NCBI GenBank assembly: GCA_030141605.1
Contig: JAQGDQ010001621.1
Location: 1 to 32,361, forward strand
From: Tubiluchus corallicola
Taxonomy: Eukaryota; Priapulida; Priapulimorpha; Priapulimorphida; Tubiluchidae
DNA length: 32,361 nucleotides
Direction of reading: 5' to 3'
Part shown: positions 21,401 to 30,324 of the stretch, piece by piece
Numbering within the stretch: the first letter of the stretch is position 1
Layout of the letters: each line of letters starts with the position of its first letter
Notes under the pieces: generated by a model
The model's database searches: none
Seen by the model: only the letters and a program-made list of their open reading frames with translations
What the model was told of the DNA's origin: nothing
Translations under genes and position numbers: made by a program

Positions 21401-22274
21401 TTTCAAAACTGGTGTATCAGGTTGTTCAACCAGGTGATATCATTGTGAAACATGGCGCAATGGGAGATAAAATGTACTTCATTCAGGAAGGAATTGTTGA
21501 TGTTATCACTTCAGATGGTCAAATAACATGCAGTCTGTCTGACGGGGAATATTTTGGAGGTAATACTACTACATGAAACCTGTTTAACTGTTTAATTCAG
21601 TGTATCTGACTGTGATGATATCGCCAAGATTAAATCTGGCAAAGACAGATATTTGCCTGTCCAATATATAAGCGTAAATTATAAGTGTGGTTCGATAAAA
21701 ATAAATAAAATACATCTATTAGATTATACATGTTTTAGATTATTACACATCTATTATACATGTATTAGATTATAGCGCATTCACCAATTGTTATACTAAG
21801 CCCTCGCGAAAAATTCTTCTAGCTTATCAGTTATCACGGCTCATTTGTTTTTAATTACTACACATTATGCGTTGCATACAGTTTTATAGTTTTCTTCAAT
21901 GTATGAATGAAATTTGGTACACATGTACAATCGCACATTCCAGCTTTTTTACGAAAATGACGCCAAACTGGAACGGAGGACCAAAGGTGTAAGTTAAAGG
22001 TCACAATTTCAATTTCATCTATAAACCAGGTTTCATTCTGCTTGTTATTACAGAAATATGTTTACTAACTCGCACACCACGTGTAGCAACTGTCAGAGCT
22101 GCAACCTACTGCAAGCTTTTCTCCTTATCCTATGAGGTTTTCAATGACGTACTTGAAAGATATCCAACAGTACGCAGAAGTATGGAGCAAACAATGGCTG
22201 AACGACTTGACAAGATAGGATTACATACAGAGGAGTACTATGTATTTGTCAAGAAAAAGCGTATCAGGGACTAA
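10933..22274 (+). CDS. HCN-B: complete HCN channel gene, eight coding exons, 541 residues
   Basis: Joining 10933-11189, 13912-14075, 16295-16518, 16977-17126, 17653-17871, 18896-19042, 21316-21559 and 22054-22274 gives 1626 nt, in frame throughout, with every junction GT/AG. The product is an HCN-type channel, a plasma-membrane tetrameric cation channel opened by hyperpolarization and modulated by cyclic nucleotides. Domains are HCN domain (about 40-86), S1 (88-110), S2 (118-137), S3 (164-180), S4 (187-208, Arg every third residue with Ser196 interrupting), S5 (222-246), pore helix and CIGYG filter (276-290), S6 (299-324), C-linker (326-405) and CNBD with C-helix (about 405-530). It ends RIRD, without the long tail of vertebrate HCN proteins. 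ATG 10933 is chosen because it follows a strong acceptor by 27 nt. The frame is open back to ATG 10777, but those 52 residues look non-coding. Oddities are a short S3-S4 segment, no NxS/T before the pore, and Val479 in place of a cAMP-contacting Thr. Confidence 0.95.
11811..11839. repeat. (TA)n microsatellite
   Basis: A near-pure TA run in HCN-B intron 1. Confidence 0.95.
11980..12091. repeat. Imperfect TA-rich microsatellite cluster
   Basis: Alternating TA runs broken by CA/TTACAT interruptions over about 110 bp, in HCN-B intron 1. Apparent open frames across it are low-complexity artefacts. Confidence 0.9.
12127..12285. repeat. Cluster of CCTAGGCATT-type repeats, left of the GA tract
   Basis: Three related blocks carry TCCTAGGCATTTTATAAAG-like sequence (at about 12131, 12199 and 12269). 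The first lies in a perfect 14-bp palindrome AATGCCTAGGCATT (12127-12140). Related CCTAGG motifs recur on the right side of the GA tract in partly inverted arrangement. Probably a degraded dispersed element. Confidence 0.6.
12320..12474. repeat. (GA)n microsatellite with a GGGA core
   Basis: About 155 bp of nearly pure GA on the + strand. It is interrupted at 12384-12399 by GGGAGGGAGGGAGGGG, i.e. four G-runs with single-A loops, a canonical G-quadruplex motif. The whole tract is a homopurine mirror repeat able in principle to form triplex DNA. It lies on the coding strand of HCN-B intron 1. Confidence 0.97.
12787..12970. repeat. CCTAGG-type repeats, right of the GA tract
   Basis: Contains TCTAGG (about 12817), TCCTAGGATAAG (about 12834) and CGCCTAGGCAGAG (about 12947), plus TACACTTTGCC (about 12885). 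The last is the inverse of GGCAAAGTGTA at 12232-12242. The arrangement mirrors the left cluster and suggests the two arms of one degraded inverted-repeat element. It is heavily diverged, so boundaries are approximate. Confidence 0.45.
13016..13579. mobile_element. hAT-type non-autonomous element (MITE), 564 bp
   Basis: Starts CAGTGGCGGCT and ends AGCCGCCACTG, a perfect 11-bp terminal inverted repeat of the CAGTGG type common in hAT elements. It is flanked by 8-bp direct repeats GGTATTAC (13008-13015) and GATATTAC (13580-13587), matching at seven of eight positions, the target-duplication length of hAT transposases. No transposase is encoded inside; short open frames are incidental. Inserted in HCN-B intron 1. 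Confidence 0.85.
13912..14075 (+). CDS. HCN-B exon 2: S1 and S2
   Basis: The acceptor TTGTTGCAG ends at 13911 and the donor ACAG|GTAATT is at 14075/14076. Encodes [15 protein letters not shown]...ALPAGITFF (S1) and [17 protein letters not shown] (S2), ending VNFRTG. Joined to the previous exon it restores [15 protein letters not shown], closely matching the vertebrate junction. The last base starts a Gly codon. Confidence 0.95.
14076..16294 (+). other. HCN-B intron 2 (2219 bp)
   Basis: GTAATT to TTTACAG. AT-rich, with no exon or clear mobile element recognised. An imperfect AC/CA-rich patch lies near 14175-14235. Confidence 0.85.
16295..16518 (+). CDS. HCN-B exon 3: S3 and the S4 voltage sensor
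   Basis: Acceptor TTTACAG at 16288-16294; donor GAG|GTAAGA at 16518/16519. Encodes [20 protein letters not shown] (S3) and an S4 with Arg at residues 187, 190, 193, 199, 202, 205 and 208 and Ser196 between the two halves, as in other HCN channels. Only about eight residues separate the SSIPFD motif from the first S4 Arg, shorter than I recall for vertebrate or sea-urchin HCN. Because this is a single uninterrupted exon, the shortness is not a splice-prediction artefact. Confidence 0.95.
16519..16976 (+). other. HCN-B intron 3 (458 bp)
   Basis: GTAAGA to TTGATTTCAG. A patch rich in CGCACACGCAC-like sequence lies at about 16830-16885. No other feature seen. Confidence 0.9.
16977..17126 (+). 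CDS. HCN-B exon 4: S5 and turret
   Basis: Exactly 50 codons, phase 0 at both ends. Encodes [19 protein letters not shown] (S5) followed by [20 protein letters not shown] and NELQ. The [13 protein letters not shown] motif is diagnostic of HCN channels. The vertebrate N-glycosylation sequon just before the pore helix is absent. Confidence 0.95.
17127..17652 (+). other. HCN-B intron 4 (526 bp)
   Basis: GTATAA to TTTTCCAG. AT-rich; nothing else recognised. Confidence 0.9.
17653..17871 (+). CDS. HCN-B exon 5: pore helix, CIGYG filter and S6
   Basis: Exactly 73 codons, phase 0. Encodes [15 protein letters not shown], the pore helix and selectivity filter with the GYG of K-selective-derived pores and the Cys-Ile lead characteristic of HCN. 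S6 follows ([20 protein letters not shown]), then [16 protein letters not shown] into the C-linker. In this family the filter passes both Na+ and K+. Confidence 0.97.
17872..18895 (+). other. HCN-B intron 5 (1024 bp)
   Basis: GTATAA to TATTTAG. Contains a TA microsatellite at 17901-17933 and a TTTA run at 18607-18626. No other feature seen. Confidence 0.9.
18896..19042 (+). CDS. HCN-B exon 6: C-linker
   Basis: Exactly 49 codons, phase 0. Encodes [19 protein letters not shown] and the strongly conserved [17 protein letters not shown] followed by LSDRLRE. This is the A'-D' helices of the C-linker, which couple cyclic-nucleotide binding to the gate. The donor is GAA|GTAAGT. The initial ATG is an ordinary internal Met. 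Confidence 0.95.
19864..20175 (-). mobile_element. LINE tail (end of reverse-transcriptase ORF), antisense to HCN-B
   Basis: A 103-codon open frame on the - strand whose second half includes [19 protein letters not shown] and [10 protein letters not shown]. This matches the pattern at the C-terminus of CR1/Jockey-group LINE proteins (a YxTR-like motif, then (Y/F)H(V/I)PxxRTxLxKxxIxYxGPxxWNxL). The catalytic part of the RT is missing, so this is a 5'-truncated copy, as is usual for LINEs. Confidence 0.65.
20543..20820 (-). mobile_element. Second LINE tail fragment, antisense to HCN-B
   Basis: The - strand encodes [20 protein letters not shown] then GRKR. This is the basic GKRSRGRQR-type motif found near the end of the RT ORF in several LINE groups. 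In another frame the same DNA reads [10 protein letters not shown], the usual last residues, so there is a frameshift between. An (AAT)-rich stretch on the - strand (plus 20558-20572) follows and could be the 3' tail. The motif differs from the 19864-20175 copy, so it is probably another LINE family. Confidence 0.55.
21200..21267. mobile_element. Right end of a pogo/Tigger-like element (MITE remnant)
   Basis: Read outward from the right, the end is CAGTCAAACCTCGTTACAAT followed by GGCCCCCTGTATAAGG, closely resembling CAGT(C/A)(A/G)AACCTCG termini of pogo-group transposons. It is followed by TA (21268-21269), the target of this superfamily. The matching left terminus is not visible; the sequence from about 21080 may belong to the same element. 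No transposase frame. Confidence 0.5.
21316..21559 (+). CDS. HCN-B exon 7: end of C-linker and CNBD beta-roll
   Basis: Acceptor TTTACAG, donor GGAG|GTAATA, last base starting a Glu codon. Encodes [20 protein letters not shown] and DPNF, then the CNBD strands [32 protein letters not shown] and SLSDGEYFG. The FNCR, QPGD, MYFI and YFG landmarks all match HCN CNBDs. Confidence 0.95.
21560..22053 (+). other. HCN-B intron 7 (494 bp)
   Basis: GTAATA to TTATTACAG. AT-rich, with a short duplicated TTAGATTATA(C/G)-type motif at about 21719-21777. It occupies the same position and phase as the intron before 1682 in HCN-A. Confidence 0.9.
22054..22274 (+). CDS. HCN-B terminal exon: phosphate-binding cassette and C-helix
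   Basis: Begins with the last two bases of Glu469, giving FGEICLL across the splice. Contains [15 protein letters not shown], where Arg478 corresponds to HCN2 R591 and Val479 to T592. The C-helix is RLDKIGL, with Lys522 at HCN2 R635 and Leu525 at K638. The protein ends at TAA (22272-22274), after VKKKRIRD. Length and phase are identical to 1682-1902. Confidence 0.96.
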
Positions 22275-24076
22275 GAAACAAAACAATAATTTAACTGATT
22301 TTGAACACTTTACTTCAGTACACTAGCTCAGAGACTATGCAGAAGGTACGAATACAAGGTAAATTATTTATCTTAATAGAGCTGCATGCCTATTATATGA
22401 TTTACATTTTAATTTATACATGTGCTGCAGCTTTTTTGTTCGAAATACCTAAGTCTGCAGAAGTGTCCTAATTACCTCATGTCGTTATAATTGCCTCTAT
22501 ATCGTACAAGAAGTTCAGAATTTTTTTATTCAACAAATTAGTGGATTTCATTACTTCTAAATTGCAAGATGATATACAGTCAAATGCATAAGAGAGTGCC
22601 GTCTTTTTATGCAAAGTTGTTATTACAAATATGCTTCAACAATTACCCAAGAAGTTAAGAACGTTTTCCACATCCTTATCCAAGAAGCTAATCCTTTAAG
22701 CTAAAGAGAATCCTTTGTTTCTTGCTCTTATGAAGTTGTTACAAGTAAAATAGTAAAGCTCAGGCAAACAACTGTTTAATGTTAATCGTCAATACTAACG
22801 AGGAAACATGGCGTTTTTAATGGACACTGCAATGAAGAAATGGCTTAATTACTAATTTTAGGCCGTGGCACTGTTCTACTGGTTATAAAAAAATAAAAAT
22901 TGAATCTTTAAAAATAATTGTGAACAAAGTTCGGAAATGTGAATTCTTTTCAAATTGGTTTTGAAGGTAGTTTTGATTAGTTAATCGTGTAATAATTAAT
23001 TAAAATACGTTTGTTAATTTGTTGTTTCTAGATGTTTGACTGAAGGTCATGTAAAATGTAATACACGTAATGTATTAACGATAGATTGTTTAATTATAAA
23101 CAAATAAATCTTTGTACAAGGTAATACGAGAGAAAGTGTTTTGATAAACAGAATGGAAAGGGCATGTTGCAAGTTCGTGTTGATATCAACATTTGTGCAC
23201 TGCCGTGCCATTTATAGACCTATAGCTGGCATTTCACAATTATCCTGTACACGATTATATGCATTGCTTCGTCTTTTTAACATAAATTATTATTCTTGTT
23301 GTGCAAAATTTATATTATTGTAGGCCAGTATTGCATATAAATGCATTTTAGATTATTTTATTACTCTTTTTCTTGTACAGTCTTTTATTCATCTATTTTT
23401 CCATTTTTTTTATAAAAGGTAATGTTTATGCTTTATCATTTGAAAACAGCTTATGAGACTTGTTTTTGTGTTTCGTGTTTATAAATATTATTATAAATGT
23501 ACAATGACTATTATAATACAAAATTTCATAACATGTAGTTGCGATTTGTTCCCTTTCTCTGTATGTGATAATGTATAATGACCTTGTTTATTATTTAAAC
23601 AAAATATTAATTGTTACTGCAAATGCACAACTGTCTTGGGCTTGTAATTTGTAATGAGAATAAAATGCAGCTGATTACAAATTATGGTTTTTCAATGTGG
23701 GACAGTTCCTGCTAAATTTACCATCTGGAAAAAGTTTTTGCAAACCGGATAATTTATCAGGAATTGTTCAAACTCTAAATTTGAAAACGGAACGTGTGAA
23801 CGAGTCATAATAAGCACAATGACTACGCATGACAATTTTAAAGAGGAAGGAGAGAGAGAGAAAGAAAGTATGCTTATAAAAGAAAAACTTTGCAATAATT
23901 TTTAACACAAAAAAACTAATGTGATTGGTGATGGGGAAACAAATTCTTAAAATGAAATTAACTGCCATCACCCACTTAAGCAAAGACATGGCTATTTATT
24001 CCAACACAGTCAACTGCAGCGTTTCAACTACAACATGGTCATGATCACGCAACAATGTACCTAATAAACTCTAAGA
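22275..24076 (+). other. HCN-B 3' flank; no further gene recognised
   Basis: Possible polyadenylation hexamers AATAAA occur at 22892-22897, 23103-23108 and 23659-23664; which is used cannot be told. A GA-rich patch lies at about 23845-23870. Open frames here are short and unrecognised. Confidence 0.5.
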
Positions 24077-24297
24077 TATAAAAATTAACATTCAGGTCCA
24101 AAAATCCACATTGTGAAAACAATTACAAAATTGTAAACTTACAGATCGTGTAGAACGTTGCCATACGATATACTTTGCCAATTTTATTTTTTCTGTCATT
24201 TGGTAATGCAGTACAAGATCTGTAAGTTTACAATTTCCTAATTGCTTTGTTTGTTTTTCGCAATGTGGATTTTTGGACCTCAGTATTAATTTTTATA
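24077..24297. mobile_element. Foldback MITE with about 70-80 bp terminal inverted repeats
   Basis: The left arm (24077-24147) begins TATAAAAATTAA and contains AGGTCCAAAAATCCACATTG and AAATTGTAAACTTACAGATC. The right arm (24217-24297) is its reverse complement, with a few substitutions and about ten extra bases. The arms flank a 69-bp centre, so the transcript or single strand would fold into a long hairpin. The ends abut TA on both sides, compatible with a Tc1/mariner-like TA target. Non-coding. Confidence 0.85.
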
Positions 24298-25414
24298 CAT
24301 TACATTTTTATTAGGTAGATTATTGGGTGATCATACTGCCTGGTTTGTAACCAACCTTGTTTTTATGCAATTGTATCAATGCACAAAAATTTAGATTTTG
24401 TGTGCTGAATTCTACACCACTTCCAACTCTTATAAACACATCTGTTAAATGAAAACTAAATAAACAAAAAATATGTAATATTCAAGTTTAATAATTACAT
24501 AAAGTTACAGCACCTATATCATTACAATGCCAAATTATTAAGCCAGCCAGACACCAGGATTTCGGAACTTAACACAGTGTCATTAAAGTTTATATCTGTC
24601 ATGCAACTTATCTATGCATGGAAGGAAAGATATCAAAAGAGTAAAAATTGCTTTTGTTGGCGTCTGCCTTCGCTCTGCAAAGTTAACAAGCACATACAAT
24701 ACATAGATCACAAAACGTCAGTCAAACAGCGGGGTCCCTCTCGTGACAGCCAATTAGCTCTCTCTTTGTCTTGCCTCCTCCTTCATCTGAGTTGCGCAAC
24801 GAAAGCGGCTCACAAACTCGTGCAGAAATTATATTGAACTCTACGATATTACGAAATTATAATGACCACTACGAGAGTTAAGATCAAGTGGGTATTATTA
24901 TTATTATAATTTCCTCCAGCCATATAAGATTTCTGGAATTAAAATTTGTCTAGTAATAGTACAGAAACATTATAGTGGTAAAACATTATGCTTGAATAAT
25001 AGTTATGTAGACGTATAGTGCCTGGAAAGATTAAAAACAGTCAGATTTATCAGTTTCTCCAACTCAAACAAATCTGCCGCATCAAAATTTAATCTCTCCC
25101 GCCTAGGGCTGAGCTGAGCCTTCAACTTAATAAGACGCTGTCTGTCCCAAGGTAACTAGTTTCCTATTTTTTTAATTGAAGCTCTACCTTGTTACAAGAG
25201 ATTGCCAAATGCTTGCATTAATGTTTATTAAGATTGAACATCCAGTATTTGGCAGACCTTATTTGTTATTCACAGCTTATCTGGGGTAATAAACTAATGT
25301 TGTTTAAACCCTAACATTGCTTATATAAGTCTTTAAGACTGATTATTCATAATGTCTAATATGATCTTAAACATATGATCATTTTGTAGATTTTATAAAA
25401 GCTACCATACCGTC
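24298..25414. other. Intergenic, no recognised gene
   Basis: AT-rich. A less AT-rich patch at about 24655-24825 includes an 86-codon open frame (24577-24837) of no recognised family, followed by TTATTATTATTATAATTT (24896-24913). No gene supported. Confidence 0.45.
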
Positions 25415-25709
25415 CTTGTACCATATTTTCCTAGTACCAGTTTGACTTTTCCAGTACTAAACTTTCCTAGCACCAAACAAGTTCCATACCATTTTTATCT
25501 TGTACCAGAAAATGCTTGCCAACCTTTGCCAGTACTGTATTAAATCTTCCCAGTACCACATTTTCCCTGTACCCAATTTTCCTAGCGGTAAAATTTCACT
25601 GTACTAAAAATTCCTAGCAGCAAATTTTCCCAGTACCAAAATTTCTTCTTACCAAAATTACTAGGATCAAATTTACCTATAACAAACTTGCTAGTACCAA
25701 TTTTTTCCA
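25415..25709. repeat. Degenerate approximately 18-bp tandem repeat (TAGTACCAAATTTTCC type)
   Basis: At least fifteen diverged units following the pattern (C)CTAGTACCAAATTTTC run without a break, for example TTCCTAGTACCAG, TTCCCAGTACCACATTTTCC, TTCCTAGCAGCAAATTTTCC and TTGCTAGTACCAATTTTTTCC. The period is roughly 17-19 bp. An old minisatellite or expanded low-complexity element. Confidence 0.85.
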
Positions 25710-26358
25710 TGTTTTTCATTTATTATTTTTCATTAAACTGCGAGGGAATTTGTGCGAATGTGTGTTACGTCATCAAGTTGGGCGGGGCTAAAAGTGGCTT
25801 GCGATCTATCTATAGATTGCGAATCTCCAAGCAAAGAGAAATTTTGTGACGGAAAAAGACTATTTTTAGAACACCGGCAAACAGATTGGTTATTTGCTTA
25901 TTTAGACCAAAAATCATGATTAGGTCTTTTCTATACTCGCCATGCTATAACGTTTAAAGTTGAAGTTTTTTCTTTGTAGAAACACATACGTAGTTATAGC
26001 CAAATAACAACACTCCCCCGGACCCCCTATACATACTGTAGCCGTTTTGGCTCTGGTCTCACACGTTAGCACGTCTGCAACTTGGTGAGTTGTTGTATAG
26101 AATACAGAATCAATAAGAAAGACATTACATACACACACACACACATCTATATAACAATTTTGCTAATTAGCAGAATAATAGCACAAAATCACCATGGTAA
26201 AACAAGCTATAAGAAATGGGAAATAAGGTGACTAACATTGAGTTTTACAAAAAGCAGTGATTTTATAGATTACTGGCACCTCGTCGATGTAATTGTGTAA
26301 GGATGCTTTAAGAATTGTTTAACTCTATCAATTTTTAGCTACCATACGTAAACTGGTG
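25710..26358. other. Intergenic with an (AC)n run
   Basis: A patch at 25760-25960 is less AT-rich (GGGCGGGGCT near 25781) and contains a CGATCTATCTATAGATTGCG near-palindrome (25802-25821). It may be a repeat-family fragment, but I cannot assign it. (AC)n is at 26129-26144. No gene. Confidence 0.45.
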
Positions 26359-26492
26359 AAATATCACATACAAGTTTGTGACTAAATTATGACAAACAAC
26401 ATTTAAATATAGCTATAAAGGAAAGAATATCACATGCAAGTCTGTGACTAAATTATGAGAAATAACATTTAAATATAGCATATAAAGGAAGG
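26359..26492. repeat. 67-bp tandem duplication, two copies
   Basis: Units 26359-26425 and 26426-26492 both begin AATATCACAT and contain GTGACTAAATTATGA and ACATTTAAATATAGC; they differ at only a handful of bases. Confidence 0.9.
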
Positions 26493-29400
26493 AATTATTT
26501 TCAATCACAGCCAGGTTTGAACTATCATATAAATCCTTACAATGTTGTGCTTAAAATCATGTACTAACTTAACGGATATCCATACAAAATTTAGTAAGAA
26601 ACAAATTTAAAATAATTGATTGTCAGCTGACAGTGTAATTGCTGACTTCAGTTCATTACAAAATCTCTTGCTCATTTTTTACTTATATTACAGCAACATA
26701 CAGCATAATTTGCTGCCAATGGATGAATGGGTGAGTAATTTGTTACCTAGCATTTTAACTGATACTCTGAATTTCATTGCGTGGGTGTACCTACAAGGTC
26801 AATAACGGTACAAATGCAATAACGTCAGGAACAGCTTGTAGAATGATGGTATGATGGTATCTGAAGTATTTGTTTGTAGACAACTGTAAAGTTTTCAGGG
26901 AACAGCTATGATGGAGGTTACAGGAACAGGGAATCCTGAAACATCCTCATTACTATAAGAAGAAGATCAATAGTAAAACAGAATTACTAATATGCTTCTT
27001 GTCTCTTACCGGATTGTAATGAAATTAATAACACTCAAAAATAGGATATAACAGTGTACAAAAAGTTCCACCAACTTAAGTGTGAAAACGAATGAGGCAG
27101 CATTACATTAGTAACAAATATTTTTTATGCCACTTGAGAAGCTAAGTGCTCCTTGATAAGCCTACTGTCATATTGGTTGTATAATCTTAATATTAAACCA
27201 TACAGGTAAAAGGCAGTACTCTGCATAGCGCTGCCAGCTGTTGGTAGTTAAGATGAGCAAGGAATTGAGTTACAAGATGTAAACTAGAACGATGAAGTTA
27301 TGTTCTGTTACCTCTTAATAATAATCGTTTTATGGCCTAGCCATGGAGTCTCCATGTCTATAATATATCTATAATTAACGACCACATCAGAATGGTGTCA
27401 ATAAAATGAAAACTTTACATTGAGCCGAAGAAATGGAGAAGGCCTTTGATGCAGATGACAAAGCTAAATTGGTTGTAATAGTGAAAACTAGAAATCGACA
27501 CAAGGATCATATTTTCTACGTAAAATGTTCAGCTCATTTGCCAGAATTAGTATATACATGTAATACGGTATTTTATGATATATGTGGTCTATGATACTTG
27601 AAACAGGAAAAAAATAAAAAAAATATCAGCAGGCCAAAATGTGGAATCGAAGAATGATGATCCCAAATAATCATATAATCACTTAATGTAAAGCGATATT
27701 ATAATAGCAAATGACAAACTAAGGAGATACAGAAGCTATATCTGACCAAAAAATAGAGTTACGTATAACCTGTTTGAGAAGTTTGTTTATAGACCAAGCA
27801 GTCCTATTCAGTAAAGTACCTTCTCTAAAATTCTATTTCTTATCATGATGACTATGATAAATCAGGTTCGACTAAACATAAAATATAACTTCACCAGTAA
27901 AACTTTAAGGCTTGTATAGACTAAAATGGTAAAGAAACAGTAGTACGTTCAATACGTAATAATTCATCAAATGCCAGGTGGATACGGGGTGATTCCAGAG
28001 GTAAAAGTTAGTGCGAATTGGGGGTTCCCTCCTACTAAAGAAAAACAACAGATTTTTGACAGATTATATATACTAGCATCCTTATACTAAAAAGTAGAAG
28101 GCTAGCACATGTGGTTAAAAAATGATTTTATTGACACTAATCTCTCCACTAATGTTTTGTATTAAGTGAATACTCCATATAGTGTTGAGCTCCATCTTAC
28201 AATCCTCAGGATAAAATTTTTGTTTTTCTCAGTTGATGATAACGGAGAGTTCTTCAGTTTGTAAAGCTTTCATGTTTTTGCTTTCGTTTTTTGAAACTTG
28301 TTTGCTCTTCTTTATAAGTCAGGCTGGGTGATCGCCCCCAGCATATTCCCCATGAAACTGCCCATGGGTGGAAGGTTAGTAGACGTTTCATTTTTCAATT
28401 TAACATACCGCAATCATACAATCATACCCATGCACTTATCAGTCAAATGGAAGATCTTCATGAACAAGATTATTACTTATTTCAGTAGCTAAGTTTGTTG
28501 TGCAAGCACACAGCACTCGGCGAGCCATTAAATGCAAACCTGGACCTAAAAGAAACATTAGATCATTAGTCAGTGATATATAAAGTTTTAAATCATTCCT
28601 GTTTGCAGCTTGCAGATCCCATTACAGGCCAATCAGTACTGGGGTAAATGTACCAATGTCTACAAATCTGACACCAAATGTCAAATTATTATATTATATA
28701 TGCTAATGATCTTTAGGGCATGATGCTGGTGAAAAAGCTTGACAGATTTTTTTCAAGGACATTCACGGTAATTTCAAAATCATTAAAGGCAAAGCTTACT
28801 TTACAAGCATACCAGACAGTTTGTGCTATATAACTCCAACTGCGGCATTCTTGGATCAGTAATACATTAATCAAAATGTCTTAGTCCAATGTCTTCTCAC
28901 TGGTGGTTTATTTTTTTAATTCGTGATGCAAGGGGAGCGCTAAAAATACAAAATTGGTTTTTTCTCCCATTTCTTGTATTTGATGATTATACGCTCTAGT
29001 TTGAGAGAACAGGAACGCATTACGAAACGAGCTGATAATGGTTGTATAGCACAATCAATGTAAGGTTTCCTAGGCCCACGGCTTCCTACAGTTGGCTATT
29101 TTTTCGAATTTCATTCGAATCTCGTTAAATTTTATGAAAAATTGCTCAAACAACCTCCAAAAATTTAATTTTTGTAACTGCTTTGGCACCTTGTAAAAAA
29201 TAAGCACATCCCTAGAAGGAAGAGAAACCGATTTACAAGGTGTGACTGTTCGTTCACTGATATGCTTACCATACCATATGAAACGGGGTGTACTGCAAAG
29301 ATCTTTTTCTACTAATGGTACTGCATGCTGTACGGAACACCCATTGTTTTTGCTTGTCAGAAATTATGCGACTCTTCTAGGCATTCCAGTCACCCATTGT

Positions 29401-30316
29401 TTTCTATATAATCTTTAGCCATAGTAAGAAGCTGACGAAAAGGACAAATTAAAGGGACAAAAAGAGTAGTACACACTCACTAAATAGACTGTTTATGGTT
29501 TCTTGATTTATAAGTTTATCTATAAGCAAAATTCGTTTCTGGGGCTTCGGTAAAAGAATTTAAGAACAACACTTACGAACATTGCTCGAATATCACTTTT
29601 CGATGCAATTTATGGACTGACTTTAAATGACTTTGAAATGACCTCAAATGTTATCAGAAAAATGTCCATTAAATTTTTTTATAAAATTTACACCCAAGGA
29701 GTATGAATCCAAACAATAGTATAAAAATCAACACCTGGTGCGAGATTTTTAACAATCTCCTGTACTAATTGGTGAGATCTCTCATATAAATTATGCTAGA
29801 GAAAACAAGAATTGTACAATACAAAAATATGAATGAGAAAAAAGCCTGAGATAAAAAGCGATGCCATTATATTTCATATATTACGAAAAGAAAAAATAAA
29901 GAAATATGCTAAACCAACTACAACTATTATGCATGTGTTTTTAATTAATAGTAAAAGGACAAAAAAAGATAAAGACTTGCAATTACATGTCTTTGTCTTT
30001 TCACAGTTAAAAAATGTCAACAATGAAAAAGAAATACAGATTATTGTTTTGTAGCCTGCTGTCAATATGTCTGCACACAAAATTCTAATTTGTGGTCAGC
30101 AAATTTTGTTTGCTGCTTGGAGCAAAATAGGGAGAGTAATGCCATACTAACATTCACTAACTAAATTTTTTAATAGTAATAGCCAGACGACACCTTTTGT
30201 ATTCATAATAAAAAAACTATTTTATTTTATTAACTATTCATAACTTCATATCAGATGAATTGAGATAGAATCAGAGTAATAATAATTATAAAACAGCTTG
30301 AGTAAAATAAGTCTGA
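26493..30316. other. Long intergenic stretch without a recognised gene
   Basis: AT-rich throughout. Open frames (for example 26620-26805, 28298-28492, 29833-30054) are short, AT-driven and of no recognised family. Small hairpins occur at about 29663-29690 (AAATTT...AAATTT type), 29959-30000 (AGATAAAGAC...GTCTTTGTCT) and 30100-30120 (CAGCAAATTTTGTTTGCTG). No exon, RNA gene or transposase seen. Confidence 0.45.
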
Positions 30317-30324
30317 GTTACAAC

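Noticed and set aside
24577-24837. 86-codon + strand open frame
   Set aside because: No family resemblance, and the surroundings look intergenic.
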